Positions 21,917 through 34,109 of a DNA stretch of 64,000 nt are shown piece after piece (positions within the stretch are counted from its first letter, which is position 1; every line of letters starts with the position of its first letter). Both the position numbers and the translations under genes were made by a program. The notes below the pieces were generated by a model. The model saw only the letters and a list, made by a program, of their open reading frames with translations, was not told the origin of the DNA and did no database searches. Where the stretch lies: positions 53,803,868 through 53,867,867 of the forward strand of contig NC_092225.1 of assembly GCF_036320965.1 (NCBI RefSeq), given 5' to 3'. Origin of the DNA: Panulirus ornatus (lineage: Eukaryota > Arthropoda > Malacostraca > Decapoda > Palinuridae).

Positions 21917-22080
21917 GATGAACAGTTGTGTAATTTCTTATTGAAATGACATAATGTCATTTTCTGATTAAAATTGTACGCAACTTAACCTACTGAGTCA
22001 TTAGTTTTGAGTGCTGCATGCCCTTTAATTTATATAGCACCAGTGCCAAGCATATAGGGTACTCCATGAGTATTTTCAGG

Positions 22081-22097
22081 CATATCAAGTAAGGTGT
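22081..22097 (+). repeat. Target-site duplication, left copy
   Basis: catatcaagtaaggtgt. Its last 14 bases recur right after the A tail (25463-25476), and all 17 recur at 25488-25504. Confidence 0.8.
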
Positions 22098-25005
22098 CTA
22101 AATGTGTGTGGATGTAACCAAGATGTGAAAAAAGGAGAAATAGGTAGTATGTTTGAGGAAAGGAACCTGGATGTTTTGGCTCTGAGTGAAAGAAGCTCAA
22201 GGGTAAAGGGGAAGAGTGGTTTAGGAATGTCTTGGGAGTAAAGTCAGGGGTTAGTGAGAGGACAAGAGCAAGGGAAGGAGTAGCAGTACTCCTGAAACAG
22301 GAGTTGTGGGTGTGTGTGATAGAATGTAAGAAAGTAAATTCTCGATTAATATGGGTAAAACTGAAAGTTGATGGAGAGAGATGGGTGATTATTGGTGCAT
22401 ATGCACCTGGGCATGAGAAGAAAGATCATGAGAGGTAAGTGTTTTGGGAGCAGCTGAATGAGTGTGTTAGTGGTTTTGATGCACGAGACCGGGTTATAGT
22501 GATGGGTGATTTGAATGCAAAGATGAGTAATGTGGCAGTTGAGAGAATAATTGGTATACATGGGGTGTTCAGTGTTGTAAATGGAAATGGTGAAGAGCTT
22601 GTAGATTTATGTGCTGAAAAAGGACTGGTGATTGGGAATACCTGGTTTAAAATGCGAGATATACATAAGTATACGTATGTAAGTAGGAGAGACGGCCAGA
22701 GAGCGTTATTGGATTACGTGTTAATTGACAGGCGCGCGAAAGAGAGACTTTTGGATGTTAATGTGCTGAAAGGTGCAACTGGAGGGATGTCTGATCATTA
22801 TCTTGTGGAGGCTAAGGTGAAGATTTGTATGGGTTTTCAGAAAAGAAGAGTGAATGTTGGGGTGAAGAGGGTGGTGAGAGTAAGTGAGCTTGGGAAGGAG
22901 ACTTGTGTGAGGAAGTACCAGGAGAGACTGAGTACAGAATGGAAAAAGGTGAGAACAATGGAAGTAAGGGGAGTGGGGGAGGAATGAGATGTATTTAGGG
23001 AATCAGTGATGGATTTCGCAAAAGATGCTTGTGGCATGAAAAGCGTGGGAGATGGGTTGATTAGAAAGGGTAGTGAGTGGTGGGATGAAGAAGTAAGATT
23101 ATTAGTGAAAGAGAAGAGAGAGGCATTTGGACGATTTTTGCAGGGAAAAAATGCAGTTGAGTGGGAGATGTATAAAAGAAAGAGACATGAGGTCAAGAGA
23201 AAGGTGCAAGAGGTGAAAAAGAGGGCAAATGAGAGTTAGGGTGAGAGAGTATCATTAAATTTTAGGGAGAATAAAAAGATGTTCTGGAAGGAGTAAGACA
23301 AGGGAGCAAATGGGAACTTCAGTGAAGGGCGCAAATGGGGAGGTGATAACAAGTAGTGGTGATGTGAGAATGGAGTGAGTATTTTGAAGGTTTGTTGAAT
23401 GTGTTTGATGATAGAGTGGCAGATATAGGGTGTTTTGGTCAAGGTGGTGTGCAAAGTGAGAGGGTTAGGGAAAATGATTTGGTAAACAGAGAAGAGGTAG
23501 TAAAAGCTTTGCGGAAGATGAAAGCCGGCAAGGCAGCAGGTTTGGATGGTATTGCAGTGGAATTTATTAAAAAAGGGGATGACTGTATTGTTGACTGGTT
23601 GGTAAGGTTATTTAATGTATGTATGACTCATAGTGAGGTGCCTGAGGATTGGCGGAATGCTTGCATAGTGCCATTGTACAAAGGCAAAGGGGATGAGAGT
23701 GAGTGCTCAAATTACAGAGGTATAAGTTTGTTGAGTATTCCTGGTAAATTATATGGGAGGGTATTGATTGAGAGGGTGAAGTCATGTACAGAGCATCAGA
23801 TTGGGGAAGAGCAGTGTGATTTCAGAAGTGGTAGAGGATGTGTGGATCAGGTGTTTGCTTTGAAGAATGTATGTGAGAAATACTTAGAAAAGCAAATGGA
23901 TTTGTATGTAGCATTTATGGATCTGGAGAAGGCACATGATAGAGTTGATAGAGATGCTCTGTGGAAGGTATTAAGAATATATGGTGTGGGAGGCCAGTTG
24001 TTAGAAGCAGTGAAAAGTTATTTATCGAGGATGTAAGGCATGTGTACGTGTAGGAAGAGAGGAAAGTGATTGGTTCTCAGTGAATGTAGGTTTGCGGCAG
24101 GGGTGCGTGATGTCTCCATGGTTGTTTAATTTGTTTATGGATGGGGTTGTTAGGGAGGTGAATGCAAGAGTTTTGGAAAGAGGGGCAAGTATGACGTCTG
24201 TTGTGGATGAGAGAGCTTGGGAAGTGAGTCAGTTGTTGTTCGCTGATGATACAGCGCTGGTGGCTGATTCATGTGAGAAACTGCAGAAGCTGGTGACTGA
24301 GTTTGGTAAAGTGTGTGAAAGAAGAAAGCTAAGAGTAAATGCGAATAAGAACAAGGTTATTAGGTACAGTAGGGTTGAGGGTCAAGTCAATTGGGAGGTA
24401 AGTTTGAATGGAGAAAAACTGGAGGAAGTAAAGTGTTTTAGATATCTGGGAGTGGATCTGGCAGCGGATGGAACCATGGAAGCGGAAGTGAATCATAGGG
24501 TGGGGGAGGGGGCGAAAATCCTGGGAGCCTTGAGGAATGTGTGGAAGTCGAGAACATTATCTCGGAAAGCAAAAATGGGTATGTTTGAAGGAATAGTGGT
24601 TACAACAATGTTGTATGGTTGCGAGGCGTGGGCTATGGATAGAGTTGTGCGCAGGAGGATGGATGTGCTGGAAATGAGATGTTTGAGGACAATGTGTGGT
24701 GTGAGGTGGTTTGAGTAAGTAATGTAAGGGTAAGAGAGATATGTGGAAATAAAAAGAGCATGGTTGAGAAAGCAGAAGAGGGTGTTTTGAAATGGTTTGG
24801 GCACATGGAGAGAATGAGTGAGGAAAGATTGACCAAGAGGATATATGTGTCGGAGGTGGAGGGAACGAGGAGAAGTGGGAGACCAAATTGGAGGTGGAAA
24901 GATGGAGTGAAAAAGATTTTGTGTGATCAGGGCCTCAACATGCAGGAGGGTGAAAGGCGGGCAAGGAATAGAGTGAATTGGATCGATGTGGTATACCGGG
25001 GTTGA
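22098..25005 (+). pseudogene. RTE ORF, nearly complete but with several disabling changes
   Basis: The domain order can be followed in full. The APE endonuclease has WVIIGAYAPGHEKKDHER, VIVMGDLNAKMSN and GMSDHYLVEAKVKI. A charged linker follows. The RT has CSNYRGISLLSIPGK, FMDLEKAHDRVDRD and LLFADDTALVADS. The C-terminal domain has LYGCEAWAMD, WFGHMERMSEERL and GRPNWRWKDG. Disabling changes seen: a 1-bp loss near 22190, Q-to-TAA at 22436, W-to-TGA near 22985, W-to-TAG near 23237, a 14-bp loss near 23292, a 1-bp gain near 24020 and a loss near 24713. The pattern is that of a dead but fairly recent insertion. Confidence 0.85.
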
Positions 25006-25462
25006 CGTGCTGTCAGTGGATTGAATCAGGGCATGTGAAGCGTCTGGGGTAAACCCTGGAAAGTTGTGTGGGGCCTGGATGTGGAAAGGGAGCTGTGGTT
25101 TAGGGCATTATTGCATGTTAGCTAGAGACTGAGTGTGAACGAATGGGGCCTTTGTTGTCTTTTCCTAGTGCTACCTCGCACACATGAGGGGGGAGGGGGA
25201 TGGTATTCCATGTGTGGCGAGGTGGCGATGGGAATGATTAAAGGTAGACAGTGTGAATTGTGTGCATGGGTATATATGTATGTGTCTGTGTGTGTATATA
25301 TATGTGTACATTGAGATGTATAGGTATGTATATTTGTGTGTGTGGATGTGTATGTATATACATTGTGTATAGGGTGGGTTGGGCCATTTCTTTCGTCCGT
25401 TTCCTTGCGCTACCTCGCAAACGCGGGAGTCAGCGACAAAGCAAAAAAAAAAAAAAAAAAAA
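22098..25462 (+). mobile_element. RTE-type copy lacking only the 5'UTR and first codons, long 3'UTR
   Basis: The copy begins in the first endonuclease codons (LNVCGCNQ region) and runs through the whole ORF to a long-type 3'UTR and a ~20-base A tail (25443-25463). It is flanked by a 14-bp duplication. Among the long-3'UTR copies it is the most complete, about 3.36 kb. Confidence 0.92.
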
Positions 25463-25504
25463 ATCAAGTAAGGTGTAATCTTTTTTACATATCAAGTAAG
25501 GTGT
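25463..25504 (+). repeat. Right target duplication followed by a second copy of the target
   Basis: 25463-25476 (atcaagtaaggtgt) and 25488-25504 (catatcaagtaaggtgt) both match the left flank at 22081-22097. They are separated by aatcttttttа-like filler of 11 bases. Confidence 0.75.
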
Positions 25505-25507
25505 ATG

Positions 25508-25770
25508 TTATTTTTTTTTTTTTTTTTTCACACCATTCGCCATCTCCCGCGACAGCGAGGTAGCGTTAAGAACAGAGGACTGGGCCTTTGAGGGAATATC
25601 CTCACCTGGCCCTCTTCTCCGTTCCTTCTTTTGGAAAATTAAAAAAAAAAAAAAAAAAAAAAAACGAGAGGGGAGGATTTCCAGCCCCCCGCTCCCTTCC
25701 CTTTTAGTCGCCTTCTACGACACGCAGGGAATACGTGGGAAGTATTCTTTCTCCCCTATCCCCAGGGAAA
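25508..25770 (-). mobile_element. SINE-like RTE derivative, full copy
   Basis: Read on the - strand it starts ccctggggataggggagaaa, contains the ggctggaaatcctcccctct head and an expanded T-run (an A-run on +). It continues through gaggatattccctcaaaggc and ends ...gctacctcgctgtcgcgggagatggcgaa followed by an A tail (T-run 25510-25528). The head equals the autonomous RTE 5'UTR (16980-17075) and the tail equals the RTE 3' end. Confidence 0.85.
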
Positions 25771-25837
25771 CATATATATATATATACATACATACACATA
25801 CACACACATATACACACACATACATATATATATATAC
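25771..25837. repeat. (TA)n/(CA)n mixed microsatellite
   Basis: TA, CATA and CACACATA repeats between the SINE-like derivative and the next RTE tail. Confidence 0.85.
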
Positions 25838-25948
25838 GCATGCACATGTGTATGGGGGGGGGGCCACCCCCCCCCCCCGCCCGCCCCCCCGCGCCACCCC
25901 GCAAACGCGGGAGACAGCGACAAAGTACGAAAAAAAAAAAAAAAAAAA
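25838..25948 (+). mobile_element. RTE 3' tail fragment with a T-to-C altered block
   Basis: gcacatgtgtatggggg is followed by a C-only block and then cgcaaacgcgggagacagcgacaaagt plus an A-run. This is the RTE 3' tail in which nearly every T between the 'gggcca' and 'cgcaaacgcggg' landmarks reads as C. Confidence 0.7.
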
Positions 25949-25984
25949 AATACATACATACATATACATATACACATATATGTA

Positions 25985-26349
25985 TATATTTTCCTTTTCC
26001 CTTCCATACCCCGTCGCCGCCCCCCGCGCCTGCGAGGCAGCGCAAGGAAACAGACGAAAGAAACGGCCCAACCCCCCCCACACACATGCACACACACACG
26101 CCCACACACGCAAACACACACACCCACACAGCTTTCCTTGGTTTACCCCGGACGCTTCACATGCCTTGATTCAATCCACTGACAGCACGTCAACCCCTGT
26201 ATACCACATCGCTCCAATTCACTCTATTCTTTGCCCTCCTTTCACCCTCCTGCATGTTCAGGCCCCGATCACACAAAATCCTTTTCACTCCATCTTTCCA
26301 CCTCCAACTTGGTCTCCCTCCTCTCCTCGTTCCCTCCACCTCCGACACA
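25985..26349 (-). mobile_element. RTE-type copy, 3'UTR plus last ~50 codons, 3'UTR with many T-to-C changes
   Basis: Short-lineage 3'UTR in reverse, then the last codons ([10 protein letters not shown] variant to VYRG). It is truncated at the EVEGTRRGG position, where a (CATA)n(TA)n tract begins. In 26010-26135 almost all T of the reference read as C on the + strand. Confidence 0.85.
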
Positions 26350-26366
26350 CATACATACATATATAC

Positions 26367-26435
<69 letters not shown>

Positions 26436-26462
26436 CACACACACATACATACATATATATTT
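26350..26462. repeat. (TA)n/(CATA)n microsatellite
   Basis: Long TA tract (about 26375-26428) bounded by CATA/CACA repeats, fused to the truncated end of the preceding RTE copy. Confidence 0.95.
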
Positions 26463-27078
26463 TTTTTTTCTTTTCTTCCTTGCTACGTCGCCGCCCCCCG
26501 CGCCTGCGAGGCAGCGCAAGGAAACACGAAAGAAATGGCCCAACCCACCCCCACACACATGCACACACACACGCCCACACACGCAAACACACACACCTAC
26601 ACAGCTTTCCATGGTTTACCCCAGATGCTTCACATGCCCTGATTCAATCCACTGACAGCACGTCAACCCCGGTATACCACATCGCTCCAATTCACTCTAT
26701 TCCTTGCCCTCCTTTCACCCTCCTGCATGTTCAGGCCCCGATCACACAAAATCTTTTTCACTCCATCTTTCCACCTCCAATTTGGTCTCCCTCTTCTCCT
26801 CGTTCCCTCCACCTCCGACACATATATCCTCTTGGTCAATCTTTCCTCACTCATTCTCTCCATGTGCCCAAACCATTTCAAAACACCCTCTTCTGCTCTC
26901 TCAACCACGCTCTTTTTATTTCCACACATCTCTCTTACCCTTACGTTACTTACTCGATCAAACCACCTCACACCGCACAATGTCCTCAAACATCTCATTT
27001 CCAGCACATCCATCCTCCTGCGCACAACTCTATCCATAGCCCACGCCTCCCAACCATACAACATTGTTGGAACCACTA
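26463..27078 (-). mobile_element. RTE-type 5'-truncated copy (short 3'UTR lineage)
   Basis: The reverse 3'UTR (again T-to-C altered at 26485-26595) is followed by an intact C-terminal domain frame (26663-27076, 137 codons). This contains LYGWEAWAMD (C-to-W variant of LYGCEAW), WFGHMERMSEERL and GRPNWRWKDG. Truncated at about 27078. Confidence 0.9.
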
Positions 27079-27310
27079 TGTTATTTTTTTTACAAAGACA
27101 ATTTCTAACAGTTTTACACTAGGAATATCTCATGACCTGTCAAGAGTGACACACCAGTGAAAATTATTATGTAACTGAGGGTGCAGACCCTAAGTGTATC
27201 CTTGATGATTCCAGATATGTTATCCAGTTTATGAGGGAAGCCACCACAAGTATTAAATAACTATTTTGCTATCAAGGCAGGAGCAGCCATTTCAAGAGCT
27301 GGTTTTCATG
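27079..27310. other. Intergenic, nothing recognised
   Basis: No similarity noticed to other parts of the window. Confidence 0.4.
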
Positions 27311-27738
27311 CAGGGCCAGGTTTAGACCTTAGGAGCCTGGGGCACTTCAGGTTCAGTGGGCCCCTCACGCACAGAAATTAAAATACACGGCAAATCACCA
27401 AATATGCACCTCAGAGTCAGTTTGTTGCATGTAATTAAAACTGACAAGTTATACATACATAGAAACACTACAGTAGCTACAAAAGGGCATTCTGTATACA
27501 CTTGGCATCTGTTTCCACCATTTCGACAAATCTTTTCTCTTTTTTCGGCTGTAAACAAGGTGCATAACCTTCACTTGACCTTAATTACATCTTTGCAACA
27601 TCCTGCTCTGATGGAACAGTTGGCCAAGAGTTCAGTCGAGATCATGGCTCAATGAACTGAGTTTTTAAGTATTATATTTTTGTTAAGAGGGGGGCCTGGG
27701 GCAATTGCCCCTTGTTCCCTTGTATGAATCTGGCACTG
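27311..27738. mobile_element. hAT-like MITE, 428 bp
   Basis: The ends are imperfect inverted repeats: cagggccaggtttagac at the left and, on the other strand from the right end, cagtgccagattcatac. Flanking 8-mers ttttcatg and tcctcgtg agree at 5 of 8 positions, consistent with an old 8-bp duplication. Internal ggggc/gcccc motifs near both ends are typical of 'CAG-gGCC' hAT non-autonomous elements. No transposase is present. Confidence 0.6.
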
Positions 27739-30325
27739 TCCTCGTGAGGTGAACCATTCTGTCTTTAGTTGTCCACACATGAGGTCAACCACCTCTCATG
27801 GGTTAATGTCCATCTGCAGTCAATGGCCTTAAAGTCTCTGTCATTGAACCATCAACAAACTAACCACCTGTGATGATGCTTCATAGATTGATGGATATTT
27901 CCATTAAAACTTCTTAGTAAGTGTGAATATGTGATTCACAACAGTGTGCAATAATAGGGTTTGCACATCCAACTTGTGATTCTCCATTCATGCAAAAAGG
28001 ACTTGAAAGTGAATTAAACAGTGTATTCATATGAATGAACAAACTTTTATATGTACAATATGTAATATAATCTTTGGTACCATAACACAATCCAATTCTT
28101 TCTAAAAGGAGTAGCATTTCTTAGAAATACAATCCTCCTTCTTCTCCAAGTAGTAATATGAAAAAAAAATTATTCTTGGCATACAGTATATAATGATGTT
28201 CATTACAGTTTGGGTTTTCTCTACAGTATAATCATGCAGCCATGTTATAATTGCATTATTAGGCTATATCTTGAAATGTCATAAGTCCCAAGATCAAGTG
28301 ACTCGAATGAGATACGTAGCTTGAAAAATCAAAGATAAGTAAAGCTATGTCACAATCATTTTGAATTTTTCTCTACTTGATATAAGTTCTCTGGGTGATA
28401 AATTTTTTCCTGATATGTTTTTTCTGCCTAATGTAGAAAATGTTTACTTTCAGCCATGTATAGAGTTCTATTCGTATCATTAAGATGCCATGTATAATAT
28501 GCTTATAGAATTAGGAAATTACAAAATATTCTCGTTTACATAAGTGTAAAATATCTTGAAATTCATGGGATGGAAAAATCATTCAAAACGTTATATCATC
28601 ACACATACTTTTATTTTCAACAAACAGATATTCTGGGATATATACTCTTTATAATTTGAATCGGCTGATAAATGTTGAAACAATGGATACAGTATTCTTG
28701 AACTTTCCATAGGAAGACCGTATGTAATCACATGCAAATATAATTTCTACAGCTTTTGTATTCTTATACAGTCCTTCCATAGAAGGTCAAGGGGTATACT
28801 GCATAACTTTTTATTTAAACTTCATGAAATATGTCAAATGGAATTTTGTACTTGGAGGATGAAATCAACAGTCATGGAATATGAATTTCAGTGATATCAG
28901 TGTAATGAAAAAGAGGGAGTACTTGACTACACAGCAGTAAATTCATAAAAGGTGACAGCAAATATATGTATTTGTTATAGTTTTCTATATGAGAAGTCCT
29001 ACAAGATATCCTGCTTTGCTTAAATAGAATTGTGACTGAGAACAGGCAGTGAAAAATTTGGCTTACTGTCTCTTCTAATCTGACCTGTATGATAACTAAG
29101 CTGCAGTTCCACATTTAATCAATTGTTGATATTTTGAAGAAAATAGAGTAAATGAGTAAATCAAGCAGTATTTCAGGTATATTCTATTCTAAAATTTGTG
29201 TTTACCAAAAAAGAAAATATGAGAGAAATATATTAACCCTTAACTGGTAGAGTGGTTTCAGAATGATCCACATAGATTTTTCAAGCACAAATAACAACTG
29301 GACAAGTGCTTTTTCAATCTGATATTTTTCTGTACTTTATAATAAACCCAGTCTGTTCTAAAGTGGTGTTATAGGTCTTGGGTTTTGAGCAGAACAGATA
29401 TTGCTGTCGCAGTTCTCTTCCTTATATTGTAACATCTTGTTAGTCATCTGAGGGTCATTCTGATCCCACCCTACTGTAACAGTAGTGTGTCCAGACAGTT
29501 TGGAATAGTTACCTATTGTAGTTACATTATTACATGGAGTATTATTTATCCTGCTGAAATATTTAGAAAAATAAAATGTTCTTTTATCTTCCTGTAATTC
29601 AGCTTTTACTCAATCTATATATTTGTACATGCCAGTTATCAGACTGTATTCAAATACAAAGAAAAGTGTTACTCCTTTTTTGCATTTTCTTACATATAAA
29701 AGGGATATTCTGGTATAAGAAAGTCCTAAGCTGCATTATAAGAAATACAAACACATTTTTGAAGTTTATAACCATAGGTCATTTTGACCCCACCCTACCA
29801 CTACCAGTTGAGGGTTGATATAACATTTGTACTCCTTGTCAGTTACAACAGTGTGAAGATTCAGGAGGTGCATTGTTTTATGTTTCAGCTAAATGTGGAG
29901 TGTTTTCCATTCAGTCAACATAAAGGTGCTGTTATTCAAAAAACATTACTTCCATCATCAACAATCTTGTTTTTGACCTTGTATACAGAAGTAATGAAAT
30001 ATAAAACTGCAGTACAGCAGAATTAGTAGCATAAGAAATTGTTAAAGAATGGTAAAGATGAAAAAAGATATGTAGACAACCAGACTGGATCTTAAAAAAG
30101 ATGTTGTTTATAAGTATTTCTACCTTTGTATACAATTATTTAAATGAATTACTTGCTTTCCAGAGATGATAATGCAAGTGCTTTAAAACTAAGTAAAATA
30201 AACACAAAATTACAGGATTTATTATGTCTTAGAATTAAAGTAACATTTATTAATTGCATTTCAGTTATAGATTCACGAAATTATATTAAGAGAAGTTTCA
30301 GGTGAGCAGTTGTACCCCCTATACA
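27739..30325. other. Intergenic, nothing recognised
   Basis: A+T-rich sequence with only short chance frames. 27750-27890 faintly resembles the degenerate repeats at 19.9-20.3 kb. Confidence 0.4.
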
Positions 30326-30329
30326 TATC

Positions 30330-31765
30330 GGAACAAAAAGTGAATGCTCAAATTACAGAGGTATGAGTTTGTTGAGTGTACCTGGTTAGTTGTTTGGGAG
30401 AGTCGTGATTGAGAGGGTAGTGGCATGTACTGGGTTTCAGGTTGGGGTGGAACAAAGTGGCTTCAGGAGTGGTAAAGGATATGTGGATTAGGTGGTTACT
30501 TTGAAGAATATGTGTGAAAAATAGAGAAACAGAAGGACTTGTTAGGGATCTGGAGAAAGCATATGGCAGTGATGATAGAGATGCTCTATGGAAGATATTG
30601 CAAATATATGGTGTGGGAGGAAAGCTGTTAGAAGCAGAGTTGTGATCAAGATAGTAAGGCATATGTGCGAGTAGGAAGAAAGGAGGATGAGTGGTTCCAG
30701 GTGAAGGAATAGTGTTGCAGCAGGAATGTGTGATGTTACTATGGCTGTTTTATTTGTTGGTGGATAGGGTGAAAAAGAGAGGTGAATGCAAGGGTCTTTG
30801 GGAGAGGAGCAGGTATGAAGTCTGCTGGGGGCTCTGGAGGAGAGGCCTGAGAGGTGAGTCAGCTGTTGTTTGTTGATGACACAGCGCTAGTGGCAGTTCA
30901 AAACGCAAAAGCTGGTGTTTGAGTTTGAAAGGGTGTGTGAAATGAGAAAATTGAGAGTAAATGTAAATGAAAGCAAGTTTATTAGGTTTATCAGTGAAGA
31001 GAGAGAGGGGGTTATTTGGAGTGTGAGTTTGAATGGAGAAAGCTTGGAGGAAGTGGAGTGTGTTAGATATCTAAGAGTGGCTGTGGCAGTAAATGGAACC
31101 ATGGGAGCTGAGGTGAGTTTGCGGAGAGGGTAAAGGTCCTGGGCACATTGGGAATGTGTGGAATGAGAGGACACAGTCTTTAAGAGTATGTTTGGTGGTA
31201 TATCAATCCTGTCAAAGCGGCATGGATGTGAGGCATAGGCCTTAGACAAAAATGTTAAAAAGAGAATGGATTTATTGAAATGTTTAAGGATGGCATTTGG
31301 TATGAGACAGGTTTAGTAGGAATGAAGCATGTCTGATAGAGCTTCTGTGGGTGTGCTGAAATGGTTTGGACATATGGAGAGGATGACTAAGAGGGTATAT
31401 ATGTTAGAAGTGGAGGGAACAAGGGAAGGGGGGGGACATAAAAGAGAAAATTGAAGAAATGAGTGAAAGATCTTTCAGAAGTTTGGGGCCTAACCATACA
31501 GGAGGGTGTGAGGCATGCAAGGGATGAAGGGAATTGGAATGATGCGGTATACAGGGATGATGTTCTGTCAATGGGCTGAATCAGGGCATATGAAGTAGTA
31601 GGGAAACCACAGAAAAGTGTGTTGGATGTGGTTGTTGATATGTGGCTTTGGTTTGGTGCATTATACCTGACAGATAGAAATTGGATGTGAGATAATTAGG
31701 CCATTTCTTCATCTCCTCCTACCACTGTCTTGCTGATGTGGGAAATAGCGAATATGTGTCTGCAA
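30330..31765 (+). mobile_element. Old RTE-type copy, RT to 3' end
   Basis: It starts at the CSNYRG region of the RT and passes an eroded motif C (VDDTALV near 30870), the VNVNESKFIRF segment (30915-31133 open) and an eroded C-terminal domain. It ends in an old-type tail (cttgctgatgtgggaaatagcgaa at about 31729-31753). Many frameshifts; no A tail or target duplication was identified. Confidence 0.8.
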
Positions 31766-32387
31766 AAGGTCTTGTCCGCCCTTATATAATTTCAAAGGCA
31801 ATACAGGGCTAAGGTTTAATGTGAGTACAAGCATAAGATGGTCTCAGAATGAAATTATCATACATCTGATCACTGAGACTAGTGTTTCTAATGGTGTGAA
31901 CTCCAGCAACCTGCCTTAGTGTGCCTCAGGCTATCTTGAGGGAAAAATGTTCTTTCTTTACTTTTTGAGGCTGCCACTTTATTTTAGGAATTTTGCTTTT
32001 GGGTGCTGTATTTTTTCCACCTGTTCTTCAAATTGGTTGGCTCTTACCTTTCTAAGGAGGAGAAAGCCTGAAATTTTCCCTGAAAGAAGGAAGATGTGGG
32101 TACACTAGATTTGTGGGTGCATTGGGCACTTAGAATGTAGAATCAAGCAGATGCTTCCTGCAACACCTCATTAGTGCCTCACCTCATTCTGAAGATCAAG
32201 ACCCAGTGGATCCAAATGCTTCAGAAACCTAGCCAATTCCACTCCCAGACATCTGCAGAAGATCAAGGCCAAAGGATGGATGATAAAGCAATAAAACATG
32301 AGACATTACCTTTGGAAATGTATGAGAAGACGGACAAGGTTTTTTGTGGACACTATGTATATTTCTATTTTCATGCTTGTCATTTCT
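31766..32387. other. Intergenic, nothing recognised
   Basis: No coding similarity or repeat structure apparent. Confidence 0.4.
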
Positions 32388-34075
32388 CATAATAGCGAGG
32401 TAGCACCAAGAACAGACAAAGGAAAGCTATGTTCACTTACAACCATTCTCCAGCAGTTATGTGTAATGCATTGATACTGCAGCCCCCTATCAACAACCAA
32501 TCCTCACAAGCCTTTCCATGATTTTCCTCAGCTGCTTCATATGACCTTGTTCAGTCCAGTGACAGCATGATATCCCATGTATACCACATCGTTCCAGTTC
32601 ACTGTATTCCATGCATGTTCAGGCCCTGGCCAATCAAAATCTCTCTCACTCCAATCTTGTATCTTCAATTTGGTTACCTTCTTCACCTTTTCCCTCCACT
32701 TCTGATATATACATCCTGTTTGTCCACCTTTCCTCACTCATTCTCTCCATATGGCATAGCCATTTCAGCACACTTGCTCCAGGTCTCTCAGTTGCTCACT
32801 TCTTAATACCACACCACTCTTTTACCCTTTTATAACTTCCTCAATCAAACCGGCTCACATCACACAGTGTCCTCAAGCATTTTATTTCCTACACATCCAC
32901 CTTCCTCTGCACGTCCTCATCTGTAGTCCATTCCTCACATCCATACAATATTGTTGGGATTACTGTATCTTCAAACATACCCATTTTTGAGCTTCTAGAA
33001 AAAAATCTCTCTTTCCACACTTTCCTCAATGCTCCAAGAACCTTTACTCCCTCATTCACCCTTTGATTCACTTGTGGTTCCATTTACTGTAATGTCCACT
33101 CCCAGGTATATAAAACTCTTCACTTCCTCTAAATTTTCTCCATTCAGACTCACACCCCAAGTAACCTGTCCCTCTGCCCTGCTAAACCTAAAATCCTTGT
33201 TTTTGTTCACATTTATTCAACTTCCTCCCAAACTCAGTCACAAACTAGTGCAGTTCCTCACTTAAATCTGCCACCAGTGCTGTGTCATCAGCAAGCAACA
33301 GCTTACTCACTTCCCAGGCCTCTTTACCTCATACAGACTCTCATCATCCCAATTATAAAGAAATGTAATAGCCATGGTGACATCATACACCCCAGCTATA
33401 GACCTGAAACTATTCATTCTCTAAAAACTTCTCAGTGCTTCTAGTAGCTTTCTTCTCATGCTATATATATGTAAGACCTTCCACAAGGCATCTTTATCAA
33501 CCTTATCATGTACATACTTTCTCCAGATCCATAAGTGACACATACAAATCCTTCTGTTTTACTAAGTATTTCTCACACATTCTTTAAAGCAAACACTTGA
33601 CTCAAAAATCTTAAATCACTCCTGAAACCACAATGTTCTTCCCCAATCTAATGCTCTGTACATACTTTCGCCCTATCAATTGCCACTCTCTCATACCACT
33701 TACTAGGTACAAATCTATACCACTTTGCCTCTATACAGTGGCTCTATACATGCATTCCACCAATCCTCAGTCGCATACAATCAACAACACAGTCACCCCC
33801 TTTCTTAAGAAATTCTGTATCATCTACCAAACCTCTTTCCATGACTCTCACTTCACATACATACCATACCCAAGCACACTACATTTACCACCCTATTATC
33901 AAATGCATTCAATAAAGTTTCCAATTACTCACTCCATTCTCATCACCTCATCCATACCCATTACCACTTCCCTACCCATTTACCCCCTTCACCATTGTTT
34001 CCATTTGTTCTCTTTTTTCTCAGTTAACCTCCTTCCAAAACATATTAATTCTCCCTGAAATTTACTGATACTCAC
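32388..34075 (-). mobile_element. Old RTE-type copy, linker to 3' end
   Basis: In reverse: an old-type tail (cataatagcgaggtagcaccaag at about 32387), a long 3'UTR, the C-terminal domain, the RT motif C region near 33290, the motif A region near 33520, the NYRG region, and the endonuclease-RT linker near 33950-34060. Frames are short and broken. This tail type, with 'gtagcaccaagaacagac', is the closest in the window to the tail of the SINE-like derivative. Confidence 0.8.
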
Positions 34076-34109
34076 GCACCCCATCTCTCATTTGCCCTCT
34101 TTTCCATCA

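Noticed and set aside
25735..26642. Long proline/threonine/histidine-rich frames across 25.7-26.6 kb.
   Set aside because: They are translations of (CA)n/(CATA)n and of T-to-C altered RTE 3'UTRs, not genes.
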